Shown: piece by piece, positions 36,226 through 46,734 of the stretch
Position numbering within the stretch: position 1 is the first letter of the stretch
How the letters are laid out: each line of letters opens with the position of its first letter
Source: Pseudoalteromonas shioyasakiensis
GTDB taxonomy: Bacteria; Pseudomonadota; Gammaproteobacteria; Enterobacterales; Alteromonadaceae
Length of the DNA stretch: 64,000 bases
Assembly: GCF_001550135.1 (NCBI RefSeq)
Contig: NZ_LRUE01000016.1
Coordinates: 124,001-188,000 of the forward strand
Direction of reading: 5' to 3'
The notes under the pieces: model-generated
Seen by the model: only the letters and a program-made list of their open reading frames with translations
Database searches by the model: none
What the model was told of the DNA's origin: nothing
Program-made: the position numbers and the translations under genes

Positions 36226-36825
36226 CTAGATTTCTATAATCCCTGCTTCGCGTAAATAACCAATAATCTGCTCAACGCTTTGCTCAATGCTTTGCTCTGC
36301 TGTTTTTACATGAATCTCTGGTTGCTCTGGCACATCAAACGCAGAGCTAATACCTGTAAAATTAGGGATCTCACCGGCACGGGCTTTTTTGTATAACCCT
36401 TTAGGGTCACGGCTTTCGCAAACCTCTAATGGCGTATCGATAAATACCTCTACAAATTCCCCCTGGTTCATAATGCTGCGAGCGCGAGCACGGTCTTCTT
36501 TAAAAGGTGAAATAAACGCCGTTGATACAATTAAACCCGCATCAACAAACAGCTTAGCTACTTCACTAATACGGCGAATATTTTCAATACGGTCTTCGTC
36601 GCTAAAAGTAAGGCCCTTGTTTAAGCCCATGCGTACATTGTCACCATCAAGCAGGTAAGTATGGCAACCTAATTCGAATAGTTTAGCCTCAACCGCGTTC
36701 GCAATAGTCGACTTACCAGAGCCACTTAATCCCGTATACCAAAGTAATACCGGCTTATGCCCTTTATGTTGTTCTTTTTCAGCACGCGAAACAGTTTGAT
36801 CGTGCCATACAATGTTCTCGGTCAT
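36226..36825 (-). CDS. cysC: Adenylylsulfate (APS) kinase
   Basis: 199 residues. Walker A is in WYTGLSGSGKSTIANAVE (about residues 29-46), LLDGDNVRMGLNKGLTFSDE binds APS, and the FISPFKEDRARAR and FVEVFIDTPLEVCESRDPKG blocks follow. CysC phosphorylates APS to PAPS, the sulfate donor for sulfotransferases, two of which are in this locus. The ATG is preceded by AAGAGG. A 22-unit TAGGTTC array ends only 15 bp upstream of the start, so any promoter lies within or beyond the array. It is separated from cysN/cysD by 17 kb. Confidence 0.96.
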   Translation of the reverse strand: MTENIVWHDQTVSRAEKEQHKGHKPVLLWYTGLSGSGKSTIANAVEAKLFELGCHTYLLDGDNVRMGLNKGLTFSDEDRIENIRRISEVAKLFVDAGLIVSTAFISPFKEDRARARSIMNQGEFVEVFIDTPLEVCESRDPKGLYKKARAGEIPNFTGISSAFDVPEQPEIHVKTAEQSIEQSVEQIIGYLREAGIIEI

Positions 36826-36840
36826 GGTACCTCTTGGGGG

Positions 36841-36999
36841 TTCTAGGTTCTAGGTTCTAGGTTCTAGGTTCTAGGTTCTAGGTTCTAGGTTCTAGGTTCT
36901 AGGTTCTAGGTTCTAGGTTCTAGGTTCTAGGTTCTAGGTTCTAGGTTCTAGGTTCTAGGTTCTAGGTTCTAGGTTCTAGGTTCTAGGTTCTAGGTTCTT
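36841..36999. repeat. Heptamer array TAGGTTC (about 22 units), 3' arm of 4HB cassette 2
   Basis: Error-free TAGGTTC run, the longest homogeneous array in the window. It encodes the last residues (EEPRT) and the stop codon of four-helix-bundle copy 2 on the minus strand. Confidence 0.97.
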
Positions 37000-37372
37000 C
37001 AAAATGATATTCAATGGCTGATTCTTTTACGCAGCCTTTTCTTAATTTTATTAACGCTGCAATCATAGCAGCAACTTCTTTAGCTTCTGATATTAATTGC
37101 AAGCCAACATGCTTATCGATAAATTTTATCTCAATACCAATGTATAATTGAGTTACGAGCTCTCCTGCAGAGCCCTTTGCATAATATAAGAAACGAGCTT
37201 CATCATTCTCTGTTTCTCTTTCAAGGCCTTCAGCGATATTAGAAGGAATTGATAATGCAGCACGTGTTATTTGATCTTTAAAACCGTAATCTTTGCAAAC
37301 AAGCATTACTTTATATATTTCACATGCTAATCGTGATGACTTCTTCCACACATCCATTTGTTCAAACTTCAT
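36983..37372 (-). CDS. Four-helix-bundle protein, copy 2
   Basis: 129 residues from the ATG at 37372, preceded by AAGGGA. The family core is present: MDVWKKSSRLACEIYK, DYGFKDQITRAALSIPSNIA, EGLERE and TQLYIGIEIKF. It is clearly more diverged than copies 1 and 3 and has a C-terminal extension (CVKESAIEYHFEEPRT) whose last five residues and stop come from the TAGGTTC array. The cassette sits between the sulfate permease gene and cysC. Function unknown; a nucleic-acid-binding role is suggested by the Avd and rRNA intervening-sequence relatives. Confidence 0.9.
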   Translation of the reverse strand: MKFEQMDVWKKSSRLACEIYKVMLVCKDYGFKDQITRAALSIPSNIAEGLERETENDEARFLYYAKGSAGELVTQLYIGIEIKFIDKHVGLQLISEAKEVAAMIAALIKLRKGCVKESAIEYHFEEPRT

Positions 37373-37430
37373 AATTAGTCCCTTCGCCATAGGTGAAATC
37401 CATTCACAACTAAACCTTATCGCAAAATAA

Positions 37431-37592
37431 ACCTAGCGCCTAGAGCCTAAAGACATATTTCTACCTAACGCCTAGCTCCTAGCAACCTAGCTCCTAGCAC
37501 CTATTACCTAGCACCTATCACCTATTACCTAGCGCCTATTACCTAGCTCCTAGCATCCTAGCCCCTAGCGCCTATCGCCTAGCACCCAAAGC
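37431..37592. repeat. Heptamer array (reverse TAGGTGC/TAGGAGC), 5' arm of 4HB cassette 2
   Basis: About 23 units of ACCTAGC, GCCTAGC, TCCTAGC, ACCTATT. Read on the gene strand they are GCTAGGT/GCTAGGA/AATAGGT. Orientation is opposite to the 22-unit array on the other side of the gene, and unit numbers are nearly equal. Confidence 0.93.
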
Positions 37593-37604
37593 CTAATGGC
37601 TTTT

Positions 37605-39332
37605 CTAAAACGGAAAAAACACGGGTATCAGGGTCAGTACCACTAGGCTGTAGGTGATTGAGATCGGTAGGCCAAACTTTATGAAATCGGTTAGCTTGTA
37701 GTTGCCGGCATTGTAAACCATTAGGTTGGTTTGGTAGCCGTAAGGGCTAATAAAACTGCCACTCGCGGCAAAAGCGACTGCAAGTACAAATGGCATGTAA
37801 CTTACGCCTAAGCCTTGAGCTATGGTAAATGCAATGGGGAATGTAAGCGCTGCTGCTGCGTTATTAGTTATTAACTCTGTAAATAATAGAGTAAGTAAAA
37901 ATACACCAATAAAGGCGATATAAACGCTTTGTCCTGCAAGTAAGCCTTCGACTTGCTCGGCTATTAGTTTAGATACACCTGAGTTATCTAAGGCTGTAGC
38001 TAATGTTAAAGCGCTCATTACGATAAGCCAAAGCTCTAACGGAAAACGTCGCTTAATTTCGTTTAGCGATAAACAACGGAAACCCACCAGCACTGCTAGG
38101 TAAAAAATAAAGCTTTTTAATAAACTAATATCAAAAATTAAAGAGCCCGCAATGGTTGCCACAAAGCCCCAAGTAACAATACGCTCTTTTAAGCCTTTAA
38201 GCATGTTGTCGGCTTTAACACCGCTCAGGATAAAAAAGTTTTTAGTTAAGTTAGTTCGTTTAGCAAAGTCAGGGCCAACAGCAAGTATCAAAAAGTCGCC
38301 GCTTTGAATGGTAATATCACCTAACTTACCCGAAAGCTTTTCGCCTTCGCGGCGCACTGCAACTACAGCGGCATCAAAGCGTGCACGAAAGCCAGCCGTT
38401 TTAAGCGTTTTACCTACCACTGCCGCACCTGGTTTAATAACGACTTCGGTTAAGTTATCGCGCAGTAAACCATCTTGCTCTGCAAATAGGCTTAACCCCT
38501 CAAATTGCTGTAGCACCAGCACTTTAGTAACATCGCCTGAAAAAATAAGTTTATCGCCTTCACGAATCATCTGCGTCGGCGCTACTGGCGAAATTAAGCG
38601 GTTATCGCGTACTACCTCAACCAAAAATAGTGACTCTAAGCTACGTAAACCATTTTGCTCTACTGTTTTACCTATCAGCGGTGAGCCAACATTCACTTTA
38701 GCTTCAACAAAGTAATCGCTAGAGGTTTCATCTTTACAAACCTTACCTTTTAAGCGGTTAATCGTAAGTGCCATCACTAGTACACAGGCTGCCACTGCAG
38801 ATAGGCCAATAGGTAAGAAGTCAAAGAATTTAAAGCCCTCTGCACCCCGTTCAATCAGCATAGAGTTAACAATTAAGTTAGTTGAGGTGCCAATTAAGGT
38901 AAGGGTGCCACCTAAAATAGCGGCATAAGAAAGGGGCAGTAACAATTTGGTAGGGGCAATGAGTTTATTGTTTTTAACCGGGCTAATTAAAGTAGCAACT
39001 ACGGCTGTATTGTTTAAAAAACCAGAAGCCACAACTGTTGCCAATAAGGTTCTAACATATGACTTAACCACAGAGCCATTAAATAAAACATTGGCCAGTT
39101 TTCGTAAAAAGCTGGTGCGCTCAAAGGCAAATGCACAAACAACCAATAAGAGCAGTGTTACCAACCCAGGGTTTACTGCATTATTCAGTAATTGTTCGGT
39201 AGAAACCAAGTTTGTAGCAAAGCACAACAAACAAGCGGCAGCAAATACACGCTCAGGAAATTTTTGAAATTTAATTAAGCCTACAATGGTTGTAATAAAT
39301 ATAACCACTATCAACCATTGCTGTAAAATCAT
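37605..39332 (-). CDS. SLC13-family permease with TrkA-C domains, likely sulfate uptake
   Basis: 575 residues: an N-terminal set of membrane helices (from about residue 5 to 195), two soluble TrkA-C/RCK-type domains in the middle (roughly 210-380; EGDKLIFSGDVTKVLVLQQF and IQSGDFLILAVGPDF), and a second membrane half. FLNNTAVVATLISPV and ELITNNAAAALTFPIA are the SLC13 NT motifs, one in each half. Same-architecture transporters next to cys genes carry sulfate. With cysC, cysN and cysD nearby, sulfate import is the likely job. Confidence 0.85.
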   Translation of the reverse strand: MILQQWLIVVIFITTIVGLIKFQKFPERVFAAACLLCFATNLVSTEQLLNNAVNPGLVTLLLLVVCAFAFERTSFLRKLANVLFNGSVVKSYVRTLLATVVASGFLNNTAVVATLISPVKNNKLIAPTKLLLPLSYAAILGGTLTLIGTSTNLIVNSMLIERGAEGFKFFDFLPIGLSAVAACVLVMALTINRLKGKVCKDETSSDYFVEAKVNVGSPLIGKTVEQNGLRSLESLFLVEVVRDNRLISPVAPTQMIREGDKLIFSGDVTKVLVLQQFEGLSLFAEQDGLLRDNLTEVVIKPGAAVVGKTLKTAGFRARFDAAVVAVRREGEKLSGKLGDITIQSGDFLILAVGPDFAKRTNLTKNFFILSGVKADNMLKGLKERIVTWGFVATIAGSLIFDISLLKSFIFYLAVLVGFRCLSLNEIKRRFPLELWLIVMSALTLATALDNSGVSKLIAEQVEGLLAGQSVYIAFIGVFLLTLLFTELITNNAAAALTFPIAFTIAQGLGVSYMPFVLAVAFAASGSFISPYGYQTNLMVYNAGNYKLTDFIKFGLPISITYSLVVLTLIPVFFPF

Positions 39333-39361
39333 TCAAACATCCTTATTCGTAGCTCGCCAAA

Positions 39362-40660
39362 TCATATCTTTTGCCAAAACTTTAAGGTATTAAAGCCGAG
39401 GCGCTTTTTAACAAAATAAACTGCCAGTAAGTTTTGTAAGCTAATAAAAAACGCGGTGGCAGTTGCGGCACCAACTGCCCCAAACAGCTTAGTAAAAATA
39501 GGCACACTAATTAAAACACCAAAGCCGCTAATGAGAGTAACCAAACGCATATCGCGCTCATGGCCGCTCATCATTAATAAGTAACCAACAGACCCCGTCA
39601 CTACATTAACCGCTTGCCCTAAAACTAAAATCTGTAAAATAACAGCCCCTTGCTTAAATTCATTACCAAACAAGCTCATCAAAAATTCAGGAAACAGCAG
39701 CATAAATAGCACTATGGGTAATGCGCTTAAAACTAATAACCGCACCGAAAACAAAGCTGTTTTACGAATGCCATGCTCATCACCTTTGGCATGAAAAGCC
39801 GAAAATTTGGGTGCAACAACCAAATTTACCGCCATTAAAATAAACGAAGTTAAGAGTGCAATACGCTGGGCAACACTAAAAAAAGCGACCTGCTCTGCCA
39901 CTAAAAATACACCAATGATGATTGGCGCACTCCACTGTACTGATTGGTTCATCATTATAATGACCCAGTTAGGCCTTGCGCTATGCCAAAGCTTTTTAGG
40001 GTCTGGCTTTTCGCCATTATTATTTAAGTTTTTAATGCTTAACCAATAAAAAAAGCTAGAAGTTACCCCCAATGATAAGCTTAAATAAAGCGCCGCATCA
40101 CTTGCTGATTTAGCCGAAAATACAACAACTGCCGTGCCACACAACATTAAGTGAGCGATGTTTTGGCACGGGATACTAGCAACAAGTTTATGTCGAGCCT
40201 GTAAGCTCATTGCCACTAAAAATACAATACTCAAACCTATTACTGCAGGGGCTATTAATTGTAAAGTATAAGTTATCTTTGGCTTATTAAATACACTTAC
40301 AGCAAGCCAAGGTGCAAGTATATAAATACTGACTGTAAATAAACTCGCTACAGGTAAAACATACTTAAGTGCGAAGTTTAATATTGCTTTCACAGTGTAG
40401 CCATTATCAGCATCAGCTGATGTAAAGCGCAACACAGTATTGTCAAAGCCAAGCCTGGCAATGCCAGCAAGCAACATAGTTAAAGCTAAACTTAAAAAAA
40501 AGTAACCGGCCTGCTCTGCCCCTAATTGCCTAGCAATAATTAAATTAAACAGAAAGGCCATACCAGCGCCTAAAACCCTAATTGTGAGGGCGATAGCAGC
40601 ATTAATTGCTGTATGTCGGTGCTCAGCGTCGCGCAAAACAGCTTTAATTTTATAAAGCAT
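39362..40660 (-). CDS. wzx: Polysaccharide flippase (Wzx/MATE-like)
   Basis: 432 residues with about 12 predicted membrane helices, starting AALTIRVLGAGMAFLFNLII, then LGAEQAGYFFLSLALTMLLA, the start typical of Wzx/RfbX proteins. It would move lipid-linked repeat units across the inner membrane before Wzy polymerisation. It lies next to the WcaJ-type initiating transferase. Substrate specificity is not readable. The MATE superfamily is large, so the role rests on context. Confidence 0.88.
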   Translation of the reverse strand: MLYKIKAVLRDAEHRHTAINAAIALTIRVLGAGMAFLFNLIIARQLGAEQAGYFFLSLALTMLLAGIARLGFDNTVLRFTSADADNGYTVKAILNFALKYVLPVASLFTVSIYILAPWLAVSVFNKPKITYTLQLIAPAVIGLSIVFLVAMSLQARHKLVASIPCQNIAHLMLCGTAVVVFSAKSASDAALYLSLSLGVTSSFFYWLSIKNLNNNGEKPDPKKLWHSARPNWVIIMMNQSVQWSAPIIIGVFLVAEQVAFFSVAQRIALLTSFILMAVNLVVAPKFSAFHAKGDEHGIRKTALFSVRLLVLSALPIVLFMLLFPEFLMSLFGNEFKQGAVILQILVLGQAVNVVTGSVGYLLMMSGHERDMRLVTLISGFGVLISVPIFTKLFGAVGAATATAFFISLQNLLAVYFVKKRLGFNTLKFWQKI

Positions 40661-40710
40661 TAAATTCTCGGTAAGTATGAAGAGTTTAAAAAAGGGATTC
40701 CTACTAAAAA

Positions 40711-42102
40711 TTAGTAGGCATTTTTATTCACAAAGCCTTTGAATATAGTTAAGAACACTATTTTTAAATCAAGGAATAATGACCAATTACGAATGTACTC
40801 TAGGTCAAACTCTATGCGTTTTTCCATTTTATCTAATGTATCTGTTTCACCGCGCCAGCCGTTTATTTGCGCCCAGCCAGTAATCCCAGGTTTTACCTTA
40901 TGGCGTAGCATGTAACCTTCTACCAATTTACGGTATTCTTCGTTATGTGCAACAGCATGAGGCCTTGGCCCTACAATCGACATTTGCCCTTGCAATACAT
41001 TAATAAACTGTGGCAGTTCATCTAAACTCGTTTTGCGAATAAACTGGCCAATTGGCGTAAAGCGCGAATCATTTTTAGTAGCTTGGGTAACTTTAGCGCC
41101 GTCTTCCATTACATTCATTGAACGGAACTTCCATACCTTAATCGGTTTGCCATCAATACCATAGCGATTCTGCTTAAAGAATACTGGCCCCTTCGAGGTA
41201 AACTTAACCGCCAAAGCTAAACCCAGTAAAACCGGCGATATCATGATTAAAATAAGCGTAGAGAGTACAATATCTTCAATGCGCTTGATGATTGCGTTAC
41301 TACCATCTAGCGGTGAATCGTAAATACTGATTGTTGGTATACCCATTATGACATCACTACGTGAGTGCAATAACTGATAAGTAAATACATCTGGCACTAT
41401 ATAAACACTTGCAGTGCTATCAGCTAGTTCTTTAACCAGCCACTTACGGCGCTCATAAGCTTGGGGTGGTAATACAATGTATACACGATCTATCCCACCT
41501 TCTTTACAATCAGCGACCAGCTTGTCCAAGTTACCTAGCACTTGAGCAGCAACTAACTGCTGCTTGGGAGTAGAGTCATCGTAGTAACCACCAAACACCA
41601 AACCAAAGCTTGAATTAGCTACAATATTATTTGCTAATTGTTGACCTAAAGTGCCTGCACCTGCAATCACAACCGAACGAGTATTAATACCCTGAGAGCG
41701 TAGTGTTCTTAAGAATAAACGCAGCACAACACGATATACAGAAAGCGAGACTAAAACAGATATAAACCAGTAAAACTGCAAGCCTTCAGGATTTAAGTAT
41801 TGCGGGGCTAAAAAGTTAACACTTAAAAATAACAGAGCAGCACTAACAAACCAGTGTGAAATAGTTTTTTTTAGCTCTTTGTAAATAGAAAGACCACGCC
41901 ATGATATATAAAGTTTGTCGAGTTCACTTGTAAAGTGAAACAGGAAAACTGCGAGTAAAGAGGCTGTTGTATGCTGAAGTAACCAAGGGATTTCTTGTAA
42001 AGCTACTGCTACCCATAAACAGCCAACAATAATAGTAATATCGAGGATCCGTTGCACGAATGCTATTACCGTTGAATTACTTTGCAAAATACCTTTATGC
42101 AT
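40711..42102 (-). CDS. wcaJ: Undecaprenyl-phosphate glycosylphosphotransferase (WcaJ-like)
   Basis: 463 residues: N-terminal membrane helices (about 15-125), a Rossmann-like CoA-binding-3 domain (VVIAGAGTLGQQLANNIVAN, near 143-162), another helix, and the catalytic bacterial sugar-transferase domain (KRIEDIVLSTLILIMISPVL, FFKQNRYGIDGKPIKVWKFR, TSLDELPQFINVLQGQMSIV, GPRPHAVAHN). WcaJ attaches glucose-1-phosphate to undecaprenyl phosphate to start colanic acid units. Glucose is the best guess here too, since galU is in the locus; galactose cannot be excluded. Confidence 0.92.
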   Translation of the reverse strand: MHKGILQSNSTVIAFVQRILDITIIVGCLWVAVALQEIPWLLQHTTASLLAVFLFHFTSELDKLYISWRGLSIYKELKKTISHWFVSAALLFLSVNFLAPQYLNPEGLQFYWFISVLVSLSVYRVVLRLFLRTLRSQGINTRSVVIAGAGTLGQQLANNIVANSSFGLVFGGYYDDSTPKQQLVAAQVLGNLDKLVADCKEGGIDRVYIVLPPQAYERRKWLVKELADSTASVYIVPDVFTYQLLHSRSDVIMGIPTISIYDSPLDGSNAIIKRIEDIVLSTLILIMISPVLLGLALAVKFTSKGPVFFKQNRYGIDGKPIKVWKFRSMNVMEDGAKVTQATKNDSRFTPIGQFIRKTSLDELPQFINVLQGQMSIVGPRPHAVAHNEEYRKLVEGYMLRHKVKPGITGWAQINGWRGETDTLDKMEKRIEFDLEYIRNWSLFLDLKIVFLTIFKGFVNKNAY

Positions 42103-42135
42103 TTATGTTTACTTCTCATTTTTATTATTACTAGG

Positions 42136-42181
42136 GGAAGGTTACCATCATTACACTACTGTTTGTTCATTATGGTAGCCT
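42136..42181 (-). terminator. Possible hairpin between manB and wcaJ
   Basis: Imperfect inverted repeat GGTTACCAT/ATGGTAGCC with a loop of about 25 bases in the 178-bp gap after manB. Weak as a terminator; could be a regulatory hairpin or repeat remnant. Confidence 0.35.
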
Positions 42182-42281
42182 TTAAAGTATAATCTAACCG
42201 TTGGTTATTGCCATTTTTACAACGTTTATTTTTACTAAACAAAGGGGATAGCAGCAAGTGTCTTGCAGCTTGCTCGAAAAA

Positions 42282-43700
42282 CTATGATGCTTGCACTGTA
42301 ACTAATGCTTTATTTACAAGATCTATAGCTTTTTCGCTTGACTCAGCCTCAGCATAGCACCTTAATTCTGGTGCATTACCAGAAGGTCTTAAATGAACTA
42401 TATCACCTGATACAAGCGTAATGCGTAAACCATCAGTTAAGTCTAATTCGTAGCTTTCATCATAGCCTAATTCTAATAAAAAGCTTTGCGCATTTTGCTG
42501 TAACGCAGCAATAATTTGTAAGCTTTTCTCTCTTGCAAAGTCCTTAATACGATCACTAGCAGTAAACCGTTGTGGTAGCTTGACTAGCAACTCAGATACA
42601 TGCTTAGGTTGTGCTAACAAAATTAACGCAGGAAGCAAAGCATCTCTTGTTGGCAAAGCTTTAAGTAATTTACCACTGAATGTTATATCTGAACCTAGTA
42701 AGTAACCACCATTAGCTTCAAAGCCTGCAACTGAAGAGTATTGTTCAGCTAACTTTGAAAATTCAGCAATAACATATGGCGAGCCTATTTTAGTACGCTT
42801 GACTTGCTTAAAGCTTACTGATTTCTCAATTGCTGTATTACAACTTACAGGCGTTGCAAGGGCTTCGATATTTAATAACTGACTACATAATAACCCCAGT
42901 ATATCACCACGTAACCAATTACCATTTTCATCAGCAATTAATGGTCGGTCACCATCACCGTCTGTTGAAAAAATAGCATCAAAACTGTATTCATTGGACC
43001 AATCAAGTGCACGTTGTTTATCTTCATCTGATACAGCTTCGGTATCGATTGGTACAAATTCATCACTTCTGCCAAGGCTGATGACTTCGGCACCTAATTT
43101 CTCAAACAGCACCTTATAGATATCACGACCAGCACTTGAATGCTCATAAATACCAACTTTTTTACCTTTGAGGGTATCAGCATTAAAAAGCGAGGTGTAA
43201 CGCAGTGTGTAAGATTCACAGGCAGAAACATCTAATGGCAATTCATTTAGATGTTTTGGTAACGCTGCGAATATGGCTTTGCTGGCTAGGATAGCCTGTT
43301 CATCGGCTTTTGTGATCTCACCATCAGGGCGATAGAATTTTAAACCGTTACGATCAAATGGAATATGGCTGCCAGTAACCATGATGCAAGGCATATTATC
43401 TTGCATTGCTTTGTAAGCAAGTGCAGGCGTTGGTATTACTCCATAAAACACTACATTTAACTTGTATTGCTTTAACGCCTCAGCACATGCCTGCGCGATA
43501 GCATAACTACTTGGGCGGTTATCTATAGCAATCGCAACTGTATCAAAGGTGAATTCATTTTCTATTGCTGATATAAAGGCTAAAGCAAATGCCGCGTTTA
43601 CATCAGGGGTAAAATCTTTTACAAGACCTCGTGCACCACTGGTACCAAATGCAATACCGCTCTTTGCTATGATTTCAGAGCAAACTAACTGGCTATCCAT
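42282..43700 (-). CDS. manB: Phosphomannomutase/phosphoglucomutase
   Basis: 472 residues of the alpha-D-phosphohexomutase family. The phosphoserine loop reads [20 protein letters not shown], with Ser taking the phosphate. The metal loop is [13 protein letters not shown], the sugar loop [10 protein letters not shown] and the phosphate-binding C-terminus [15 protein letters not shown]. It converts mannose-6-P to mannose-1-P for ManC. Position directly after manC on the same strand fits. Confidence 0.92.
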   Translation of the reverse strand: MDSQLVCSEIIAKSGIAFGTSGARGLVKDFTPDVNAAFALAFISAIENEFTFDTVAIAIDNRPSSYAIAQACAEALKQYKLNVVFYGVIPTPALAYKAMQDNMPCIMVTGSHIPFDRNGLKFYRPDGEITKADEQAILASKAIFAALPKHLNELPLDVSACESYTLRYTSLFNADTLKGKKVGIYEHSSAGRDIYKVLFEKLGAEVISLGRSDEFVPIDTEAVSDEDKQRALDWSNEYSFDAIFSTDGDGDRPLIADENGNWLRGDILGLLCSQLLNIEALATPVSCNTAIEKSVSFKQVKRTKIGSPYVIAEFSKLAEQYSSVAGFEANGGYLLGSDITFSGKLLKALPTRDALLPALILLAQPKHVSELLVKLPQRFTASDRIKDFAREKSLQIIAALQQNAQSFLLELGYDESYELDLTDGLRITLVSGDIVHLRPSGNAPELRCYAEAESSEKAIDLVNKALVTVQAS

Positions 43701-43811
43701 AAAAAACCTATTTAATTAATTCTTTTATTAAGCATACAACTAGTACAAATTGAACTGCACTAGCTGCTATTCTAACACCTAATATCTAACTTCTAATATC
43801 TGTCTATGCGT

Positions 43812-45218
43812 TTATTTCACTCGACCATAACGGTCTTCAAAACGTACGATATCGTCTTCGCCTAAGTAAGAACCCGATTGCACTTCGATTAATTCTAAGT
43901 CAACTTTGCCTGGGTTTTCTAACGCATGAACCGCTGTAATTGGAATATAAACAGACTCATTCTCTGTTACATATTGCTCTGTATCATCAATTTGAACTTT
44001 TGCAGTACCCGATACCACAATCCAATGCTCTGCGCGGTGGTGGTGCATTTGTACCGACAACTTAGCACCTGGTTTTACGGTTATACGTTTTACTTGGAAG
44101 CGCTCACCATTATCAACTGAGTCATATTTACCCCATGGGCGATACACTTCACGATGGAAAGTAACTTCAGAACGTTCTTCTGCTTTTAGCTGGTTTACAA
44201 TCGCTTTAACTTGTTGTGATTTATCCTTATGGGCAACTAGAACGGCATCTTTCGTGTTTACAATTACTAGGTCTTCAACACCGACTGTTGCAACGAGTTT
44301 ATCTTCACCAAATACAAGTGTATTTTTTGTATCTACCGCTTTGACATCACCTTTAAAGGCATTACCATTTTCATCTTGTGAAGACACTTCCCAAAGAGCA
44401 GCAAAGCCACCCACATCGCTCCAACCAGCATCCATTGGTACAACAACGGCATCTTTTGTGTGTTCCATTACGGCATAATCGATTGACTCATCAGGGCAGG
44501 CCTCAAAAGCAGCTTTATCTACGCGAATAAAGTCCATATCGCTGTTTTGTACTGCAATAGCTTTTTCGCAAGCTTCGTAGATATCAGGGCGAAATACTTT
44601 TAATTCTTCTAAATAGCGGCTTGCTTTAAATAAAAACATACCACTATTCCAGTAGTAATCACCGCTTTCAATATACTGCTTGGCTGTGTCTAAGTTTGGC
44701 TTTTCAACAAAACTGTCAACAACATAGCCATGCTCTACAGCGTCACCTCGTTTAATATACCCATAACCTGTTTCAGGGCTGTTACCTACAATACCAAATG
44801 TAACTAGTTTATCTTGGTTTGCTAACTCTGCAGCTTTATTTACACTTGCCTGAAAAGCAGCTAAGTCTTCAATTACATGGTCTGCTGCAAGAACAAGTAA
44901 TAATGGGTCTTGCTCATTTTCAATGGCTTTAAAGGCAGCCAAAGCAATAGCTGGTGCCGTGTTACGCCCTACTGGCTCTAAAAAAATACCGCTATGCTCT
45001 GCACCTAATTGGCGCACTTGCTCTGCAGCAATAAAACGATGCTCTTCATTACAAATTAACATGGCTGGTGAGTGCGCTAAGCCCGCTAAGCGGCTTAGCG
45101 TATCTTGAAGCATGGTCTGCTCGCCGTTAAGCGTTAAAAATTGTTTTGGATAGTTGCCACGTGATAACGGCCATAAGCGTGTGCCTGAACCACCCGCCAT
45201 GATTACTGGTAAAATCAT
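43812..45218 (-). CDS. manC: Mannose-1-phosphate guanylyltransferase / mannose-6-phosphate isomerase
   Basis: 468 residues, a bifunctional type II enzyme. The N-terminal guanylyltransferase has [20 protein letters not shown] and [20 protein letters not shown]. The C-terminal cupin isomerase has [40 protein letters not shown] and the [19 protein letters not shown] end. It makes GDP-mannose, which Gmd and Fcl convert to GDP-fucose. AGGGAA precedes the ATG. Confidence 0.96.
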   Translation of the reverse strand: MILPVIMAGGSGTRLWPLSRGNYPKQFLTLNGEQTMLQDTLSRLAGLAHSPAMLICNEEHRFIAAEQVRQLGAEHSGIFLEPVGRNTAPAIALAAFKAIENEQDPLLLVLAADHVIEDLAAFQASVNKAAELANQDKLVTFGIVGNSPETGYGYIKRGDAVEHGYVVDSFVEKPNLDTAKQYIESGDYYWNSGMFLFKASRYLEELKVFRPDIYEACEKAIAVQNSDMDFIRVDKAAFEACPDESIDYAVMEHTKDAVVVPMDAGWSDVGGFAALWEVSSQDENGNAFKGDVKAVDTKNTLVFGEDKLVATVGVEDLVIVNTKDAVLVAHKDKSQQVKAIVNQLKAEERSEVTFHREVYRPWGKYDSVDNGERFQVKRITVKPGAKLSVQMHHHRAEHWIVVSGTAKVQIDDTEQYVTENESVYIPITAVHALENPGKVDLELIEVQSGSYLGEDDIVRFEDRYGRVK

Positions 45219-45233
45219 AAAAATTCCCTGTGT

Positions 45234-45701
45234 TTATTTTGTTAATGCTTCAAAATACCATTTTGTATGCTTGTGGACCGCAGGCGATTTGAGTAATTCA
45301 TCAAAACCAAACCATTTATATGCTGCATGCTGCTCGTTTAATGGTAATGCATCAAGCTGTTGCTTTGTAAGTTTTAATACATAAGCAATTGCGACATAGT
45401 GTGTTTTTATTTTATCGTTAAATACACAATCATCATAAAAGTGGTCATAAGGGCCGAGCAGCTCAGCCGTTGATAACTCAAGTTCGATACCCAGCTCATT
45501 AAAAGTTAGCCTTTCAAAAGCATTAGACAGTGACTCATTTTTTAAAATACGACCACCTGGAACAAACCAAAAACCTTCTGCGGGGCGGTTTAACCTTTGC
45601 CCAAGTAACGCTTCATTATTTTCGTTAAGTACAACAAGGTCTATAGATACCAGAGGGGTACTGTCGATGACGGTTTCAAACGTTCTTTGCTCTAAAAACA
45701 T
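45234..45701 (-). CDS. gmm: GDP-mannose mannosyl hydrolase
   Basis: 155 residues. A Nudix-like fold with the altered Nudix box of Gmm (GGRILKNESLSNAFERLTFN then ELG), lacking the usual EExG ending. The first strand is LVSIDLVVLNENNEALLGQR. Gmm hydrolyses GDP-mannose to GDP and mannose and is a steady partner of gmd/fcl in colanic acid-type clusters. It starts one base before the fcl stop region and lies 15 bp upstream of manC. Confidence 0.9.
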   Translation of the reverse strand: MFLEQRTFETVIDSTPLVSIDLVVLNENNEALLGQRLNRPAEGFWFVPGGRILKNESLSNAFERLTFNELGIELELSTAELLGPYDHFYDDCVFNDKIKTHYVAIAYVLKLTKQQLDALPLNEQHAAYKWFGFDELLKSPAVHKHTKWYFEALTK

Positions 45702-45702
45702 A

Positions 45703-46668
45703 CTATTTTCTAAAGTTGTCTTGGTTGGCTAAAAACCACTCATACGTCTGCGCTAAACCACCTTCAAGGCTGATTTCATATTGCCAACCTAAAGACTTTA
45801 ATCTAGAGACATCCATAAGCTTACGAGGGGCACCATCTGGTTTTGAAGTATCAAACTCAATTTTGCCTTTAAAACCAACTACCTTAGCTACAGTTTCGAC
45901 TAACTCACGAATAGTACAATCGACACCTGTACCCACATTAATATGGCTAAGCATCTCTTGTGTATTTGAGTTATAAACATCATTACTAAGGTTCATAACA
46001 TGTATCGAAGCCGCAGCCATATCATCAACGTGTAAAAATTCACGCATAGGCTTACCTGACCCCCAAGCAATAACCTTGTCATCACCAGCTAATTTAGCCT
46101 CGTGGAAGCGTCTTAGTAATGCAGGTATTACATGAGAGTTTTCTGGATGAAAGTTATCATTTTCACCATATAAATTTGTTGGCATCACTGAGCGATAATT
46201 TCGCCCATATTGACGGTTATATGATTCACACATTTTAATGCCGGCAATTTTAGCAATTGCGTAAGGTTCATTTGTTGGCTCTAATGTACCTGTTAACAAG
46301 GCACTTTCTTGCATTGGTTGCTCAGCTAATTTAGGGTAAATACATGAAGAACCTAAAAAAAGCAAGTCATTTACCCCAGCTAAATGAGCACTATGAATAA
46401 TATTATTTTGAATCATCAAGTTCTCATATATAAACTCTGCAGGGTAAGTATTATTAGCAATAATTCCCCCAACTTTAGCCGCAGCTAAATACACTTGATC
46501 AATATCATTCGATTCAAAAAAATTAGCAACTGCACTTTGGTCCAAAAGGTTTAACTCTGAGCGAGAGCGAGTGATAACTGTCACTTCAGGTTGCTTTTGT
46601 AATTGCCTAACAATAGCACTACCGACCATTCCGTTATGACCAGCGACAAAAATAGTTTTAGCTTGCAT
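45703..46668 (-). CDS. fcl: GDP-L-fucose synthase
   Basis: 321 residues from the ATG at 46668, preceded by GGAAAG; an upstream ATG adds four residues. Extended SDR with [14 protein letters not shown] (NAD(P) loop), the [20 protein letters not shown] region, and a [15 protein letters not shown] block holding the YxxxK pair. It performs the epimerase/reductase steps from GDP-4-keto-6-deoxymannose to GDP-L-fucose. Directly downstream of gmd on the same strand, but after a hairpin terminator. Confidence 0.95.
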   Translation of the reverse strand: MQAKTIFVAGHNGMVGSAIVRQLQKQPEVTVITRSRSELNLLDQSAVANFFESNDIDQVYLAAAKVGGIIANNTYPAEFIYENLMIQNNIIHSAHLAGVNDLLFLGSSCIYPKLAEQPMQESALLTGTLEPTNEPYAIAKIAGIKMCESYNRQYGRNYRSVMPTNLYGENDNFHPENSHVIPALLRRFHEAKLAGDDKVIAWGSGKPMREFLHVDDMAAASIHVMNLSNDVYNSNTQEMLSHINVGTGVDCTIRELVETVAKVVGFKGKIEFDTSKPDGAPRKLMDVSRLKSLGWQYEISLEGGLAQTYEWFLANQDNFRK

Positions 46669-46685
46669 TGTTCTTTCCATAATAA

Positions 46686-46706
46686 AACCCAGCTTTGCGC
46701 TGGGTT
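46686..46706 (-). terminator. Terminator-like hairpin between gmd and fcl
   Basis: Perfect 8-bp stem AACCCAGC/GCTGGGTT with a 5-base loop, followed by TTATT on the minus strand. It sits inside the polysaccharide operon, so it should lower expression of the genes beyond unless antitermination, for example by RfaH, acts here. Confidence 0.8.
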
Positions 46707-46734
46707 AATAAGTTTATAACTAAAAGTCCTGTAG

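Noticed and set aside
36841..36999. Phase-variable coding repeat
   Set aside because: The 22 heptamers lie outside cysC and only add five residues and the stop to the 4HB gene; TAG in every unit stops all frames, so a coding switch is unlikely, though an effect on transcription is possible.
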